64,000 bases of DNA, taken from assembly GCA_900770635.1 (NCBI GenBank), contig CAAGLB010000161.1, forward strand, positions 56,705-120,704, read 5' to 3'. Shown one piece after another: positions 8,349 to 16,783 of the stretch (the stretch's first letter is position 1; every line of letters begins with the position of its first letter). The notes under the pieces are model-generated. The model was given only the letters and a program-made list of their open reading frames with translations. It made no database searches and was not told the origin of the DNA. The position numbers and the translations under genes are program-made. Source of the DNA: an uncultured Alistipes sp. GTDB taxonomy: Bacteria > Bacteroidota > Bacteroidia > Bacteroidales > Rikenellaceae.

Positions 8349-9914
8349 TTATAGGTTGTAGGCCTTGCAGTAGCGAGCCACAGCATCGGCAACACGCTCG
8401 CCATCGAGGGCTGCCGAGACAATACCGCCGGCATATCCAGCACCCTCGCCCGCAGGGAATAGACCTGCCACCTGGGTGTGCATCAATGACTCTGGATCAC
8501 GAGGTATGCGCACAGGTGTCGATGTACGTGACTCTACGCCCACGACGATAGCCTCGTCCGACACAAATCCTCGCATCTTGCGACCAAACGTTGCGATGCC
8601 GCTGCGTAGGCGTGCGCCAATCTCCTCGGGCATCCATAGGTCGAGGCGTGATGATTTTAGGCCTGGGATATATGAAGTGCGAGGTAGTGTGCTTGATGCA
8701 CGTCCCGCCACAAAGTCCGAAACTCGCTGAGCAGGAGCTACTTGCTTGTCGCCACTATGTAGGCGCGCAAGCTCCTCAAACTGCTGCTGGTAGCGCAATC
8801 CTGCCAACTCGCCCCACTCCTCACGGAGGTGTGCAAAATCTTCGAGGCGCACCTCGGTCACAAGTCCCGAGTTGGCAAATGCCGAGTTACGACCACTTGG
8901 CGACATGCCGTTTACCACCGACTGTGTGGCGTCGGTCATTGCGGGCACGATGAAACCTCCGGGACACATGCAGAACGAATATACGCCACGTCCAGCCTCC
9001 TGGCTCACAAGCGAATAGCTTGCTGCGGGTAGCCACTCGCCACGCTCCTCACGGTGATACTGTATGCTGTCGATAAGTCGCTGTGGGTGCTCGATACGCA
9101 CGCCCATAGCAAATGGCTTTGCCTCGATGGCTATGCCTTGGTTGTAGAGCATCTCGTAGATATCACGTGCCGAGTGTCCTGTGGCCAATATTACCGCAGC
9201 ACCCTCTATCGTTGTGTCGCCCACCTTAACGCCGGTTATGCGACCATTTTTAAGCACGAAGCCTGATACACGACTCTCGAACAACACCTTGCCACCATGC
9301 TCTGTTATTGTGCGACAAATGTTTGAGATGATGCGTGGCAGCTTGTCTGTGCCGATGTGTGGGTGTGCCTCGTAGAGGATTGTTGGGTTTGCACCATGCC
9401 ACACGAGGGTTTGCAGCGCCTTGTTGTAGTCGCCACGCTTCTTGCTGCGTGTGAAGAGTTTACCATCTGAGAATGTTCCTGCGCCACCCTCGCCAAAGGC
9501 GTAGTTCGAGTTGGGGTTGATCTCGCCACCACGATTTATCTGCGCAATGTCGTGCTTGCGTGATAGCACCGACTTACCACGCTCCAAGAGTATAGGCTTG
9601 TAGCCCAGCTCGATGAGGCGTAGCGATGCGAATAGACCAGCAGGTCCTGAGCCTACCACAACCACCTCTGTGCCATGCTCCACCGATGGGTAGTCGAAGT
9701 GTAGTGGTGCTGGCTGAGGCTCTTGGTCGACATATATCTCGAGTGTTAGGTTTACCTTTGCCATTCGCTGACGAGCATCTATCGAGCGCTTGATGACACG
9801 TGCAAGTGCTATGTCGCTCTGGCGAATGCTGAGTGTGCGAGCTGCTTGTGCTATATAGAATTTCTCGTCGGCAGCCTGCTTTGGCGATAGCTGCAAGGTG
9901 ACAGTCTTAGGCAT
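8349..9914 (-). CDS. FAD-dependent dehydrogenase (COG2509-like)
   Basis: 521 residues. After an N-terminal domain of about 90 residues comes the dinucleotide-binding VVVVGSGPAGLFASLRLIEL, then LLERGK, GGAGTFSDGKLFTR, ILATGHSARD and a C-terminal GEGAGYAGGIVSAALDG that closes the FAD site. This order is typical of the uncharacterised FAD-dependent dehydrogenases of COG2509. The physiological substrate is unknown. The start codon at 9914 is the first in-frame ATG after the tRNA terminator hairpin. Cotranscribed with the symporter. Confidence 0.85.
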   Translation of the reverse strand: MPKTVTLQLSPKQAADEKFYIAQAARTLSIRQSDIALARVIKRSIDARQRMAKVNLTLEIYVDQEPQPAPLHFDYPSVEHGTEVVVVGSGPAGLFASLRLIELGYKPILLERGKSVLSRKHDIAQINRGGEINPNSNYAFGEGGAGTFSDGKLFTRSKKRGDYNKALQTLVWHGANPTILYEAHPHIGTDKLPRIISNICRTITEHGGKVLFESRVSGFVLKNGRITGVKVGDTTIEGAAVILATGHSARDIYEMLYNQGIAIEAKPFAMGVRIEHPQRLIDSIQYHREERGEWLPAASYSLVSQEAGRGVYSFCMCPGGFIVPAMTDATQSVVNGMSPSGRNSAFANSGLVTEVRLEDFAHLREEWGELAGLRYQQQFEELARLHSGDKQVAPAQRVSDFVAGRASSTLPRTSYIPGLKSSRLDLWMPEEIGARLRSGIATFGRKMRGFVSDEAIVVGVESRTSTPVRIPRDPESLMHTQVAGLFPAGEGAGYAGGIVSAALDGERVADAVARYCKAYNL

Positions 9915-9942
9915 ACGTTTGTTGTTTAGTTGTGTATGTCAC

Positions 9943-9978
9943 AAAAAAATAAGAGTCTGCCTTGTTAGACAGACTCTT
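9943..9978 (-). terminator. Intrinsic terminator of tRNA-Leu
   Basis: A 9-bp stem, aagagtctg (9951-9959) with cagactctt (9970-9978), is followed on the minus strand by ATTTTTTT. It begins two bases after the mature tRNA end. Confidence 0.85.
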
Positions 9979-9979
9979 G

Positions 9980-10061
9980 TGCGGATAAAGGGACTCGAAC
10001 CCCCACGCCTCTCGGCATCAGATCCTAAGTCTGACGTGGCTACCAATTACACCATATCCGC
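9980..10061 (-). tRNA. tRNA-Leu (anticodon TAG)
   Basis: 82 bases including the discriminator A, CCA not encoded. The acceptor stem is GCGGATA/TATCCGC. The anticodon arm CAGA-CTTAGGA-TCTG gives anticodon TAG, and the T arm carries GGTTCGAGTCC. A long variable arm (TGCCGAGAGGCG) marks a class II tRNA, as expected for leucine. Confidence 0.95.
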
Positions 10062-10105
10062 AGGATCCTGCTTTGAAGGACACCAACCGGTGTCATTTAG
10101 CGGTG

Positions 10106-10137
10106 CAAAGATAAGTAACTTTTACAACATACGCAAA
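10106..10137 (-). promoter_or_regulatory. Promoter of tRNA-Leu
   Basis: On the minus strand, TTTG (10134-10137), 20 bases, TATCTTTG (10106-10113): a full Bacteroidetes consensus about 45 bases upstream of the tRNA. Confidence 0.8.
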
Positions 10138-10192
10138 ATTTTTGCAATATTTTTGTAATTTTTATACTGTTTGCCCCTTTTATTCACCTCCG

Positions 10193-10726
10193 CTAACGCT
10201 CTTGCTGTTGCTCTTTTGCCCACTCCTCTTTTGAAATTGCAAACACCTTTGTAATTTCATTTATCTCGTCGGCGAACTCATCTACTTGCTTGCAACCGTA
10301 TGACATAGCTGTTTTGGCTGATGCTTCATTGGTGTATTTCATAAAAGAGTAGATGATATTAAAAGGAGTATTGTTAAATGTCCAATCTCTGACAGCAATA
10401 GCCGCCTCTTTTGCATATCCGTTTCGTTGCTTGTCAGCTCTGATATGGTATCCGATTTCGGGTTTTATCTCTCCGTTGATATGTTGCATCGTTAGGCCGC
10501 AGTCACCTATAACCTCACCACTCTTTTTTAGGCACACTGCCCACAGCCCAAAACCTAACACCCTATATCTTTGAATGTTACGCTCAATCCACTCTCTCAC
10601 CCTTTTTTCATCAAATGCATAGGGATAATGCTGCATTATCTCCGAATCTGACAACACCTCGTAGAGTGCTGCAAAATCATCATCGGTCATCTCTCTTAGG
10701 AGCAAGCGTTCTGTTTCGATAACCAT
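10193..10726 (-). CDS. GNAT N-acetyltransferase (RimJ/RimL type)
   Basis: 177 residues. It opens with the family hallmark ETERLLLREMTDDDF, has EVIGDCGL in the central strand and EIGYHIRADKQRNGYAKEA, the acetyl-CoA pyrophosphate loop (Q/RxxGxG/A form). It would transfer acetyl groups to an amine on a protein N-terminus or small molecule; the acceptor is not predictable. A TAACTTTG box lies at 10762-10769. The gene is richer in A+T than the housekeeping genes nearby, perhaps acquired. Confidence 0.86.
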   Translation of the reverse strand: MVIETERLLLREMTDDDFAALYEVLSDSEIMQHYPYAFDEKRVREWIERNIQRYRVLGFGLWAVCLKKSGEVIGDCGLTMQHINGEIKPEIGYHIRADKQRNGYAKEAAIAVRDWTFNNTPFNIIYSFMKYTNEASAKTAMSYGCKQVDEFADEINEITKVFAISKEEWAKEQQQER

Positions 10727-10761
10727 TATTATTAACCCATTAAAATTCTGATTTATGGGTG

Positions 10762-10769
10762 CAAAGTTA
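10762..10769 (-). promoter_or_regulatory. TAnnTTTG box of the GNAT gene
   Basis: TAACTTTG on the minus strand, 35 bases before the start codon. Confidence 0.55.
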
Positions 10770-10967
10770 AGAAAATTTTATCACATTAGGCTATCTAATA
10801 AAGGAATCCCTATTCTCTTTCAGGCAATTATAGAATTAACATACCTAAAATACCAGTCATAAAATATTCGATAATCCGTAATCAGTACCGCCTGTGGCGG
10901 CTCGGCAGACTTATCGGCGGTGGTTGATTGTGCGAGTTGCTACGCAACAACGAATATAGGGCGAGTG
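10770..10967. other. Gene-free stretch with small hairpins
   Basis: No coding sequence seen. It holds an A+T-rich half and a G+C-rich half with two tight hairpins: ccgcc/ggcgg around 10890-10903 and gttgc/gcaac around 10935-10946. The latter lie just after the stop of the minus-strand gene ending at 10968 and could help end its transcript. Confidence 0.4.
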
Positions 10968-11528
10968 TTAGCAACCCATTAACCAACTAATAATGGCAAA
11001 TAAGATTATAATACCAAAAAATACCATTAGAGTTAAACGGCTTCTCTGGAATAAACTTGAAGATATTTGATTTAGTCTCATTATCTTTTTCTCAACAACT
11101 ACTGGACTTTGAAAATCGTTATTACATATAGGACAATGAAGTGTTTCTGCATCATACATATCTTCAGTCAAGGTTAGCCCGGTAAAGCAGTATGGACAGC
11201 CTACTATTCGGAATTTCTCGCCTTGTGGCAAGTTACTTATTGGAGGCATAACATTATTATTTGTATTTCCCAGACAGTACCTGTAAATATCATTTATCAC
11301 ACTCTTCTCTGCTGAATTGAGTGGGCCACCTTTCTTAGCTTCAATTTGCCTTTTAAACACATTCTTATCAACTGCGGAAATATTCTCAGTGTCAGTTATA
11401 TACTCAGGATAAAATTCTATTAGGATTCGTTCGATTTTATCCAAAGCCCTCAATCTAATTTTGGGATCTTTTAAATTGCGATCTAATAAATCACATCTAA
11501 TAGTTTCTTTTAATGTAATCCAATTCAT
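10968..11528 (-). CDS. Zinc-ribbon protein with C-terminal membrane anchor
   Basis: 186 residues, unknown family. A helical N-terminal half of about 105 residues is followed by a probable zinc ribbon (CPYC, 17 residues, CPIC), a basic linker and one transmembrane helix near the C-terminus (LMVFFGIIILFAIISWLMG). The topology suggests a cytosolic domain tethered to the inner membrane. The gene is A+T-rich and sits alone. Its start codon is 18 bases after the U-tract of a strong terminator in its own leader, so expression probably depends on read-through, or the upstream RNA is independent. Confidence 0.7.
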   Translation of the reverse strand: MNWITLKETIRCDLLDRNLKDPKIRLRALDKIERILIEFYPEYITDTENISAVDKNVFKRQIEAKKGGPLNSAEKSVINDIYRYCLGNTNNNVMPPISNLPQGEKFRIVGCPYCFTGLTLTEDMYDAETLHCPICNNDFQSPVVVEKKIMRLNQISSSLFQRSRLTLMVFFGIIILFAIISWLMGC

Positions 11529-11546
11529 AATCTATAATTTTTTCAC

Positions 11547-11686
11547 AAAAAAAAGCGTGCACTCTACCTGCGCGCCATCTAGGGCTACCACACCCTATAT
11601 ACTCCTACAGGTAAGCACACGCTAAGTGTACAAACCCAATGGAGTCATTATGCCTATTCAAAATTAGTGTGGTAGTTCGATGGCGA
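11547..11686 (-). ncRNA. Structured RNA or attenuating leader with intrinsic terminator
   Basis: The expected transcript of about 140 bases starts just after the promoter at 11692. Its 5' end (11685-11679 and 11675-11667) can pair in 7 plus 9 bp with 11593-11585 and 11579-11573. That second segment lies in the loop of the terminator stem (11623-11615 with 11562-11554, plus 11612-11608 with 11570-11566), so the fold would be a pseudoknot or two alternative states. Seven U's follow (11553-11547). It resembles no riboswitch I can name. Confidence 0.55.
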
Positions 11687-11691
11687 TTAGG

Positions 11692-11723
11692 CAAATATAA
11701 CAATCTTTTGATTATTATACAAG
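11692..11723 (-). promoter_or_regulatory. Promoter of the structured leader RNA
   Basis: On the minus strand, CTTG (TTG at 11720-11722), a 20-base spacer and TATATTTG (11692-11699). Confidence 0.7.
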
Positions 11724-11758
11724 AGAGGTTCTCTATTTTTTATCTACGGCATAATATT

Positions 11759-11790
11759 AGTGGCTGTTCGACAAGTTTCGAACAGCCACT
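11759..11790 (-). terminator. Hairpin terminator after the sialidase gene
   Basis: A perfect 13-bp stem agtggctgttcga/tcgaacagccact with a 6-base loop, 24 bases after the sialidase stop. It is symmetrical and could stop transcription from either side. Confidence 0.75.
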
Positions 11791-11813
11791 AAGTTATTTA
11801 TCTTCGGTTGTGC

Positions 11814-13142
11814 CTACTTGCGGTAGCTGTACTTGCCATCGGTCAAATCCTCGATGTCGAAACACTCATACACAATGGTATAGCCGCCATAGGCGAGGGT
11901 GCTTGCGCCGTGACTCTCCTCCTCGTAGAGGAAGCCGAGGCGGTTGTCCTTCTGCCATGTCATGGTCGAGTATGCCGAGTTGAGCGTCGACACCTGCTTC
12001 ACGCCATCCCAGTCACGTGCAAACTCAATAGGCGATATATAGTCCTCGAACTCCTCGGCAAGCTCCTTATAGTAGATGCCTACATTCTTGCGGTTAGGGC
12101 CAAGAGGCACCGACTGAAGCACGATATACATAGCCTTGTTGTCGGCAGTGCGTGTCACAGGGATAAGCATAATCTCGCCATTTGTAGAGTTATCCTTCGA
12201 CTCTACGCCGTTGTTCGTAGCACCCGAGAATACGGCACTCTCCCATTTGCCAGCACCAGTGTTTATGTCGGTATAGGTGAAGAAGTTGTAGTATCGGCCA
12301 CCGCTGTAACGTGAGCTAATGACGATTGTGCCGTTAGGTAGCTCCTCGACCTTTGGCTCGTCGGCAGTGCCATAAACGGCTGGCTCATTGATGTTTCCGA
12401 GTACCTTCCACGACATGCCGAAGTCGTCAGAGTAGAGAATATAGTTCATGTGCTTAGCCGACTTATCACGCACCAACACAGCGCAATATAGACGGTAGTA
12501 GTTGCCCACCTTTGTTATGCGGCTCTGCATTATGCGACCCGATGCCACGAACATAGAACGTACTGGGCCATACTTCGAGTTGTCGAACTGCGAGTATATC
12601 GACTCGGCAATATCCTCGGGAGCTCCCCATGTGCGGCCACCATCCTCCGAGTAGAAACGTGCTATGTTTTGGTGGTTGTGGCGTGTGCCATTCTGGAACG
12701 ACACGTTGCCGGCGCACGACATGAGTAGCACACGGCTTGACTCTCTATCTGCCACGATGCAAGGATCGCCAAATCCCACATGCATAAAGTCGGGCGACTT
12801 ATCTCCCTTACCCTCGATAAGAGGCATCACCTCGCTCCATGTGTTGCCGTTGTCGTGCGATAGGCGGTAGTGTAGGTCGATACGGCCCTTGTCCGTAACG
12901 CCAATATCTGTGCCGCTATGGCGGTAGTCGGCAACAGCCACGAGTGTGCCATCGTTGGTTGTGGCAATAGCTGGAATACGATAAGGTATGTCCGACGGAT
13001 TCAGTAGCTGAAATACCTCGAAGCGCTCTGCCGCAGGCTTTTGTGGCTCTGGCTCGGGTGTTGGACTATCTGGTGGTGTGCAGCCGCATGCAAATGTCGC
13101 TATGCTAAGCAGCGTTGTAATAAATATGTTTGTATTACGCAT
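11814..13142 (-). CDS. nanH: Exo-alpha-sialidase, GH33 lipoprotein
   Basis: 442 residues. GH33 sialidases release terminal sialic acid from glycans. The arginine-triad motif YRIP lies near residue 54, followed by HSGTDIG with the likely catalytic Asp. Three Asp boxes are visible: SHDNGNTW, SEDGGRTW and SDDFGMSW. The export signal ends FACGC with candidate lipid cysteines, then a Pro/Glu linker, so it is probably anchored to the outer membrane. The start is the ATG at 13142; a longer frame from a TTG at 13151 would only add three residues. Its start lies 9 bases after the SDR stop: same operon. Confidence 0.9.
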   Translation of the reverse strand: MRNTNIFITTLLSIATFACGCTPPDSPTPEPEPQKPAAERFEVFQLLNPSDIPYRIPAIATTNDGTLVAVADYRHSGTDIGVTDKGRIDLHYRLSHDNGNTWSEVMPLIEGKGDKSPDFMHVGFGDPCIVADRESSRVLLMSCAGNVSFQNGTRHNHQNIARFYSEDGGRTWGAPEDIAESIYSQFDNSKYGPVRSMFVASGRIMQSRITKVGNYYRLYCAVLVRDKSAKHMNYILYSDDFGMSWKVLGNINEPAVYGTADEPKVEELPNGTIVISSRYSGGRYYNFFTYTDINTGAGKWESAVFSGATNNGVESKDNSTNGEIMLIPVTRTADNKAMYIVLQSVPLGPNRKNVGIYYKELAEEFEDYISPIEFARDWDGVKQVSTLNSAYSTMTWQKDNRLGFLYEEESHGASTLAYGGYTIVYECFDIEDLTDGKYSYRK

Positions 13143-13151
13143 GATGATCAA

Positions 13152-13898
13152 CTATTTACGATAAGTATAGTATGCTCCTGCCTGGCATGTAGGCATAAGC
13201 ACGATGTCGTTTACGTTCATGTGTGCTGGGAGGTTGAGCATCCAGTGAATTGCCTCGGCAATATCCTCGCCCTGCAACGCCTCGACGCCCTTGTAAACGC
13301 CCTCGGCACGCTCCTTGTCGCCATGGAAGCGCACCTCCGAGAACTCGGTTTCAACCATTCCTGGGCGCACCTCACCAACCTTGATGCCTGCTGACAACAA
13401 GTCGGCACGCATAGCCATAGAGATAGCATGCACGGCGTGCTTCGATGCACAATATACTGCGCCATTCTCGTAAGGCTCAGTGCCGGCAATCGAGCCTATG
13501 TTGATAATGTGGCCACCCTTGCCTGCCTCGACCATAGCGCCGCTGATAATCTTTGTCACGTAGAGCAAGCCCTTCACGTTGGTGTCGATCATTGCGTCCC
13601 AATCGGCAGAGTCGCCCTTGTCGATATGCTCGAGGCCAGCTGCCAAGCCAGCATTGTTTACGAGGATGTCTACACGGCCAAGTGGCTTGAGGTGCTCGAT
13701 GCACTCAGCCTCCGAGCGCACGTCGAAGTGTAGTAGAGTGCACTCAGCACCCTTGGCCTCGACCTCAGCTTTGAGTGCCTCGAGGCGCTCCTTGCGGCGG
13801 CCAGTGATGATAATCTCGGTGTTTGGCTCGGCAAGACGTAGTGCTGTGGCACGACCTATGCCCGATGTAGCTCCTGTGATAAGAATACGCTTTTTCAT
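13152..13898 (-). CDS. Short-chain dehydrogenase/reductase (YdfG-like)
   Basis: 248 residues, classical SDR. The cofactor loop TGATSGIGRATA is at residues 8-19, GRRKER after strand 2 suggests NADP(H), then NNAG and the catalytic Ser and YCASK (Tyr/Lys). Overall it resembles YdfG-type 3-hydroxy acid dehydrogenases that reduce or oxidise serine-like and malonic semialdehyde substrates. Upstream partner of the sialidase gene; no functional link is evident. A TAAATTTG box lies at 13932-13939. Confidence 0.87.
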   Translation of the reverse strand: MKKRILITGATSGIGRATALRLAEPNTEIIITGRRKERLEALKAEVEAKGAECTLLHFDVRSEAECIEHLKPLGRVDILVNNAGLAAGLEHIDKGDSADWDAMIDTNVKGLLYVTKIISGAMVEAGKGGHIINIGSIAGTEPYENGAVYCASKHAVHAISMAMRADLLSAGIKVGEVRPGMVETEFSEVRFHGDKERAEGVYKGVEALQGEDIAEAIHWMLNLPAHMNVNDIVLMPTCQAGAYYTYRK

Positions 13899-13931
13899 GA
13901 TTTATAGTTTTAGTACATATTTTCCTGGTTA

Positions 13932-13939
13932 CAAATTTA
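13932..13939 (-). promoter_or_regulatory. TAnnTTTG box of the SDR-sialidase operon
   Basis: TAAATTTG on the minus strand, 34 bases upstream of the SDR start. The -33 element is not clear. Confidence 0.5.
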
Positions 13940-13982
13940 TAAAATTTATTGTTGATAGCGTCATCGAGCCGCAAATTTTTAT

Positions 13983-13990
13983 TAACTTTG
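13983..13990 (+). promoter_or_regulatory. TAnnTTTG box of apt
   Basis: TAACTTTG 21 bases before the ATG at 14012, divergent from the SDR promoter. Confidence 0.55.
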
Positions 13991-14011
13991 TACGTTTTAC
14001 TAATAACATGT

Positions 14012-14575
14012 ATGATGAAAGAGGTACTAAAATACTACAAAGACTTCCCAAAGGAGGGTATCATATTTGTGGATATTATTCCATTCTTGCAGAATAAGGC
14101 GGTGTTTAAGCAGCTAACACATGCCGTGGCTGAGGCTTGCACCACATCAAACATCATTGCTCCTGAGGCTCGTGGCTTCTTGTTTGCAGCACCACTTCTC
14201 ACCGAGGCCGACCATGTCGAGAATATCGTTCCTGTGCGCAAGAGTGGCAAGCTCCCATTTGCCGAGGGCGACCTTTTCGAGGTGCTTATCGAGAAGGAGT
14301 ATGGCTTCGACAAGCTCTACTATCGTCGAAGCGACATCGCTGCGGGTAAGCCCGTTGGCGATAAGTTCGAGGTTACTATCCTCGACGATGTGCTTGCTAC
14401 GGGTGGCACTGCCGAGGGCTTGGCTCAGTCACTCGAGAACCAGACAATCGAGGTTGAGGGTAAGAGCTACGGCATCAAGGTCAAGGAGTTTGTCTTTATC
14501 GTTGAGATCGAGGAGCTTGGTGGTGCTCAGCGCCTCGAGAAGATTGCCCCTGTTAAGTCAATCACCAAGATCTAA
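14012..14575 (+). CDS. apt: Adenine phosphoribosyltransferase
   Basis: 187 residues. Apt salvages adenine to AMP using PRPP. YYKDFPKEGIIFVDIIPFL at the N-terminus, PEARGFLFAAPLL and the PRPP loop ILDDVLATGGTAEG are all in the usual order. Two adjacent ATGs (14012, 14015) are possible starts; the longer frame from the upstream TTG would begin before the promoter box and is rejected. The C-terminal part is slightly longer than in E. coli Apt. recG follows after 20 bases. Confidence 0.9.
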   Translation: MMKEVLKYYKDFPKEGIIFVDIIPFLQNKAVFKQLTHAVAEACTTSNIIAPEARGFLFAAPLLTEADHVENIVPVRKSGKLPFAEGDLFEVLIEKEYGFDKLYYRRSDIAAGKPVGDKFEVTILDDVLATGGTAEGLAQSLENQTIEVEGKSYGIKVKEFVFIVEIEELGGAQRLEKIAPVKSITKI

Positions 14576-14595
14576 CTATATACTCGCATTTTGCG

Positions 14596-16713
14596 ATGGG
14601 TGTGCTGGAGCGTGACATAAAGTTTGTTGCGGGTGTCGGCGAGGTACGTGCCAAGATTCTCGATAAGGAGGTTGGCGTGCGCACCGTCGGCGACCTTCTC
14701 ATGCGCTTTCCACACCGCTATATCGACCGCACACGCCAACTGCGTCTTGCCGATGTCGACGAGTCGATGGAGTCTACCTATATCCAGCTGCGCTGCAAGG
14801 CTGTCGGTATGTCGTACGTTGGCGAGGGTACACGCCGCAGATTTGTGGTCGAGGTTAACGACACTACGGGCGTTGCCGAGCTGCTGTGGTTTCATGGCAT
14901 AAAGTGGATTGAGAAACGCATAGAGATAGGGCGTGAGTATATCATCTTTGGTCGCCCCTCGCTGTTTCGTGGCCGAGTGAGCCTTGTCCACCCCGAGATT
15001 GAAACTGTCGAGCAGTTCTTGTCCCGCAAGCAGGAGAGTGGCTTTCAGGCGATATACCCATCTACCGAGCGCCTTAACGAGGCTATTGCCATGCGTGCCA
15101 TGCAGCGTATTGTGCAGAGTGCGTGGGAGTTAGCTAAGGCCGATGCTGCTGCATTTGTCGATCCTCTGCCCGAGGCGCTACGTCGTCATAATGGCCTTAT
15201 GTCGTTGCGTGATGCGATATACAATATCCACTTTCCGCAGTCATCCGAGGAGTTGCGTCAGGCACAGTATCGCCTGAAATACGATGAGCTGCTTGGTGTT
15301 CAGCTAACCATTCAGGCACGCCGCACCGAGCGTCATCGTGGCGAGGGCTTTGTGTTTGGACGTGTGGGCGAGTCATTTAACACATTCTACCACGAGAAGT
15401 TGCCCTTCCCTCTCACGGGTGCGCAGAAGCGTGTGATACGTGAGATTCGTGGCGACATGATTTCGGGCAAGCAGATGAATCGCTTGTTGCAGGGCGATGT
15501 GGGTAGCGGCAAGACGATGGTGGCATTTATGTCGATGTTGCTTGCCGTGGATAATGGCTACCAGGCATGTATCATGGCACCCACCGAGATTCTCGCCCGC
15601 CAGCACTACGCCTCGATGCAACGCTTTGCCGAGGGGCTAAACGTCAAGGTTGCTATTCTCACTGGCTCGTCAAAGGCTAAGGAGCGCCGCACCTCGCTTG
15701 CAGGCATCGCCTCGGGCGAGGTAGACATTCTCATTGGCACTCATGCCCTCATCGAGGATCGTGTTCAGTTTTCCAACCTCGGATATGTCGTCATCGACGA
15801 GCAACATCGCTTCGGTGTTGAGCAGCGTGCTAAGCTGTGGACCAAGAACCATCAGCGTCCTCATATCCTTGTGATGACCGCCACGCCTATTCCTCGCACC
15901 TTGGCAATGACGCTCTATGGCGACTTAGAGGTGTCGGTCATCGACGAGCTGCCACCAGGACGTATGCCCATACGCACCTTTCACTATTTCGACTCGGCAC
16001 GCCTGCGCATGTTCGGTTTCTTGCGCCAGGAGATAGCCAAGGGCCGCCAAGTATATGTCGTCTACCCCCTTATCAAGGGCTCGGAGAAGATGGACTATAA
16101 GGACCTCGAAGATGGCTTCGAGTCGCTGTCACGTGACTTCCCGTTGCCACAATATCGTATAGCCATATGTCATGGTAAGATGAAGCCGGAGGATAAGGAG
16201 GCCTCAATGCAGCAGTTTAAGCGTGGCGAGGCCGACATTATGATTGCTACCTCGGTTATCGAGGTGGGCGTCGATGTGCCCAATGCTACTGTCATGGTCA
16301 TCGAGTCGGCCGAGCGCTTTGGCCTCTCGCAGTTGCATCAGCTGCGTGGCCGTGTGGGACGTGGTGGAGAGCAGTCCTACTGCATACTCATGACGGGCGA
16401 TAAGCTCTCGAAGGATAGTCGAGCACGTGTCGAGGCTATGTGTGCCACCAACGATGGCTTCCAACTCTCGGAGCTCGACCTTAAACTGCGTGGCGCTGGC
16501 GACATTCATGGCACGCAGCAGAGTGGCGATGCCTTCTCGCTAAACATTGCAAACCTTGCTACCGACACTCAGATTATGGAGCTTACACGCAACGATGCTA
16601 TCGCCATATTGCATGCCGATCCTTTGTTGGAGCGTCGTGAGAACATGTTGCTGAGGGCGTTGCGTGACCGCCACCATAAGCGAGAGAAGATAGATTTTTC
16701 CGATATTTCGTAA
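14596..16713 (+). CDS. recG: ATP-dependent DNA helicase RecG
   Basis: 705 residues, normal for RecG, which reverses stalled forks and processes branched DNA. The N-terminal wedge (OB) domain contains VGDLLMRFPHRYIDRTR. Helicase motifs follow: I GDVGSGKTMVA near residue 300, II IDEQHRFGVEQR near 400, III MTATPIPRT, then VIEVGVDVPNA and QLRGRVGRG (V/VI). It directly follows apt in the same direction. Confidence 0.96.
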   Translation: MGVLERDIKFVAGVGEVRAKILDKEVGVRTVGDLLMRFPHRYIDRTRQLRLADVDESMESTYIQLRCKAVGMSYVGEGTRRRFVVEVNDTTGVAELLWFHGIKWIEKRIEIGREYIIFGRPSLFRGRVSLVHPEIETVEQFLSRKQESGFQAIYPSTERLNEAIAMRAMQRIVQSAWELAKADAAAFVDPLPEALRRHNGLMSLRDAIYNIHFPQSSEELRQAQYRLKYDELLGVQLTIQARRTERHRGEGFVFGRVGESFNTFYHEKLPFPLTGAQKRVIREIRGDMISGKQMNRLLQGDVGSGKTMVAFMSMLLAVDNGYQACIMAPTEILARQHYASMQRFAEGLNVKVAILTGSSKAKERRTSLAGIASGEVDILIGTHALIEDRVQFSNLGYVVIDEQHRFGVEQRAKLWTKNHQRPHILVMTATPIPRTLAMTLYGDLEVSVIDELPPGRMPIRTFHYFDSARLRMFGFLRQEIAKGRQVYVVYPLIKGSEKMDYKDLEDGFESLSRDFPLPQYRIAICHGKMKPEDKEASMQQFKRGEADIMIATSVIEVGVDVPNATVMVIESAERFGLSQLHQLRGRVGRGGEQSYCILMTGDKLSKDSRARVEAMCATNDGFQLSELDLKLRGAGDIHGTQQSGDAFSLNIANLATDTQIMELTRNDAIAILHADPLLERRENMLLRALRDRHHKREKIDFSDIS

Positions 16714-16733
16714 TATTGCTCAATAAAATACGT

Positions 16734-16741
16734 TATCTTTG
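16734..16741 (+). promoter_or_regulatory. TAnnTTTG box of the 16784 gene
   Basis: TATCTTTG 42 bases before the start codon; a TTG lies upstream but with only 15 bases spacing. Confidence 0.45.
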
Positions 16742-16783
16742 CAATATGTTTATATACGCAAAGATTAAAAATCAGAGATAAAT

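Noticed and set aside
9980..11700. A+T-rich genes beside tRNA-Leu as an integrated genomic island
   Set aside because: The genes lie on the 5' side of the tRNA, there is no integrase, and I saw no repeat of the tRNA 3' end further out.
13143..13151. TTG at 13151 as the sialidase start
   Set aside because: An ATG three codons later gives a normal signal peptide; the extra residues add nothing.
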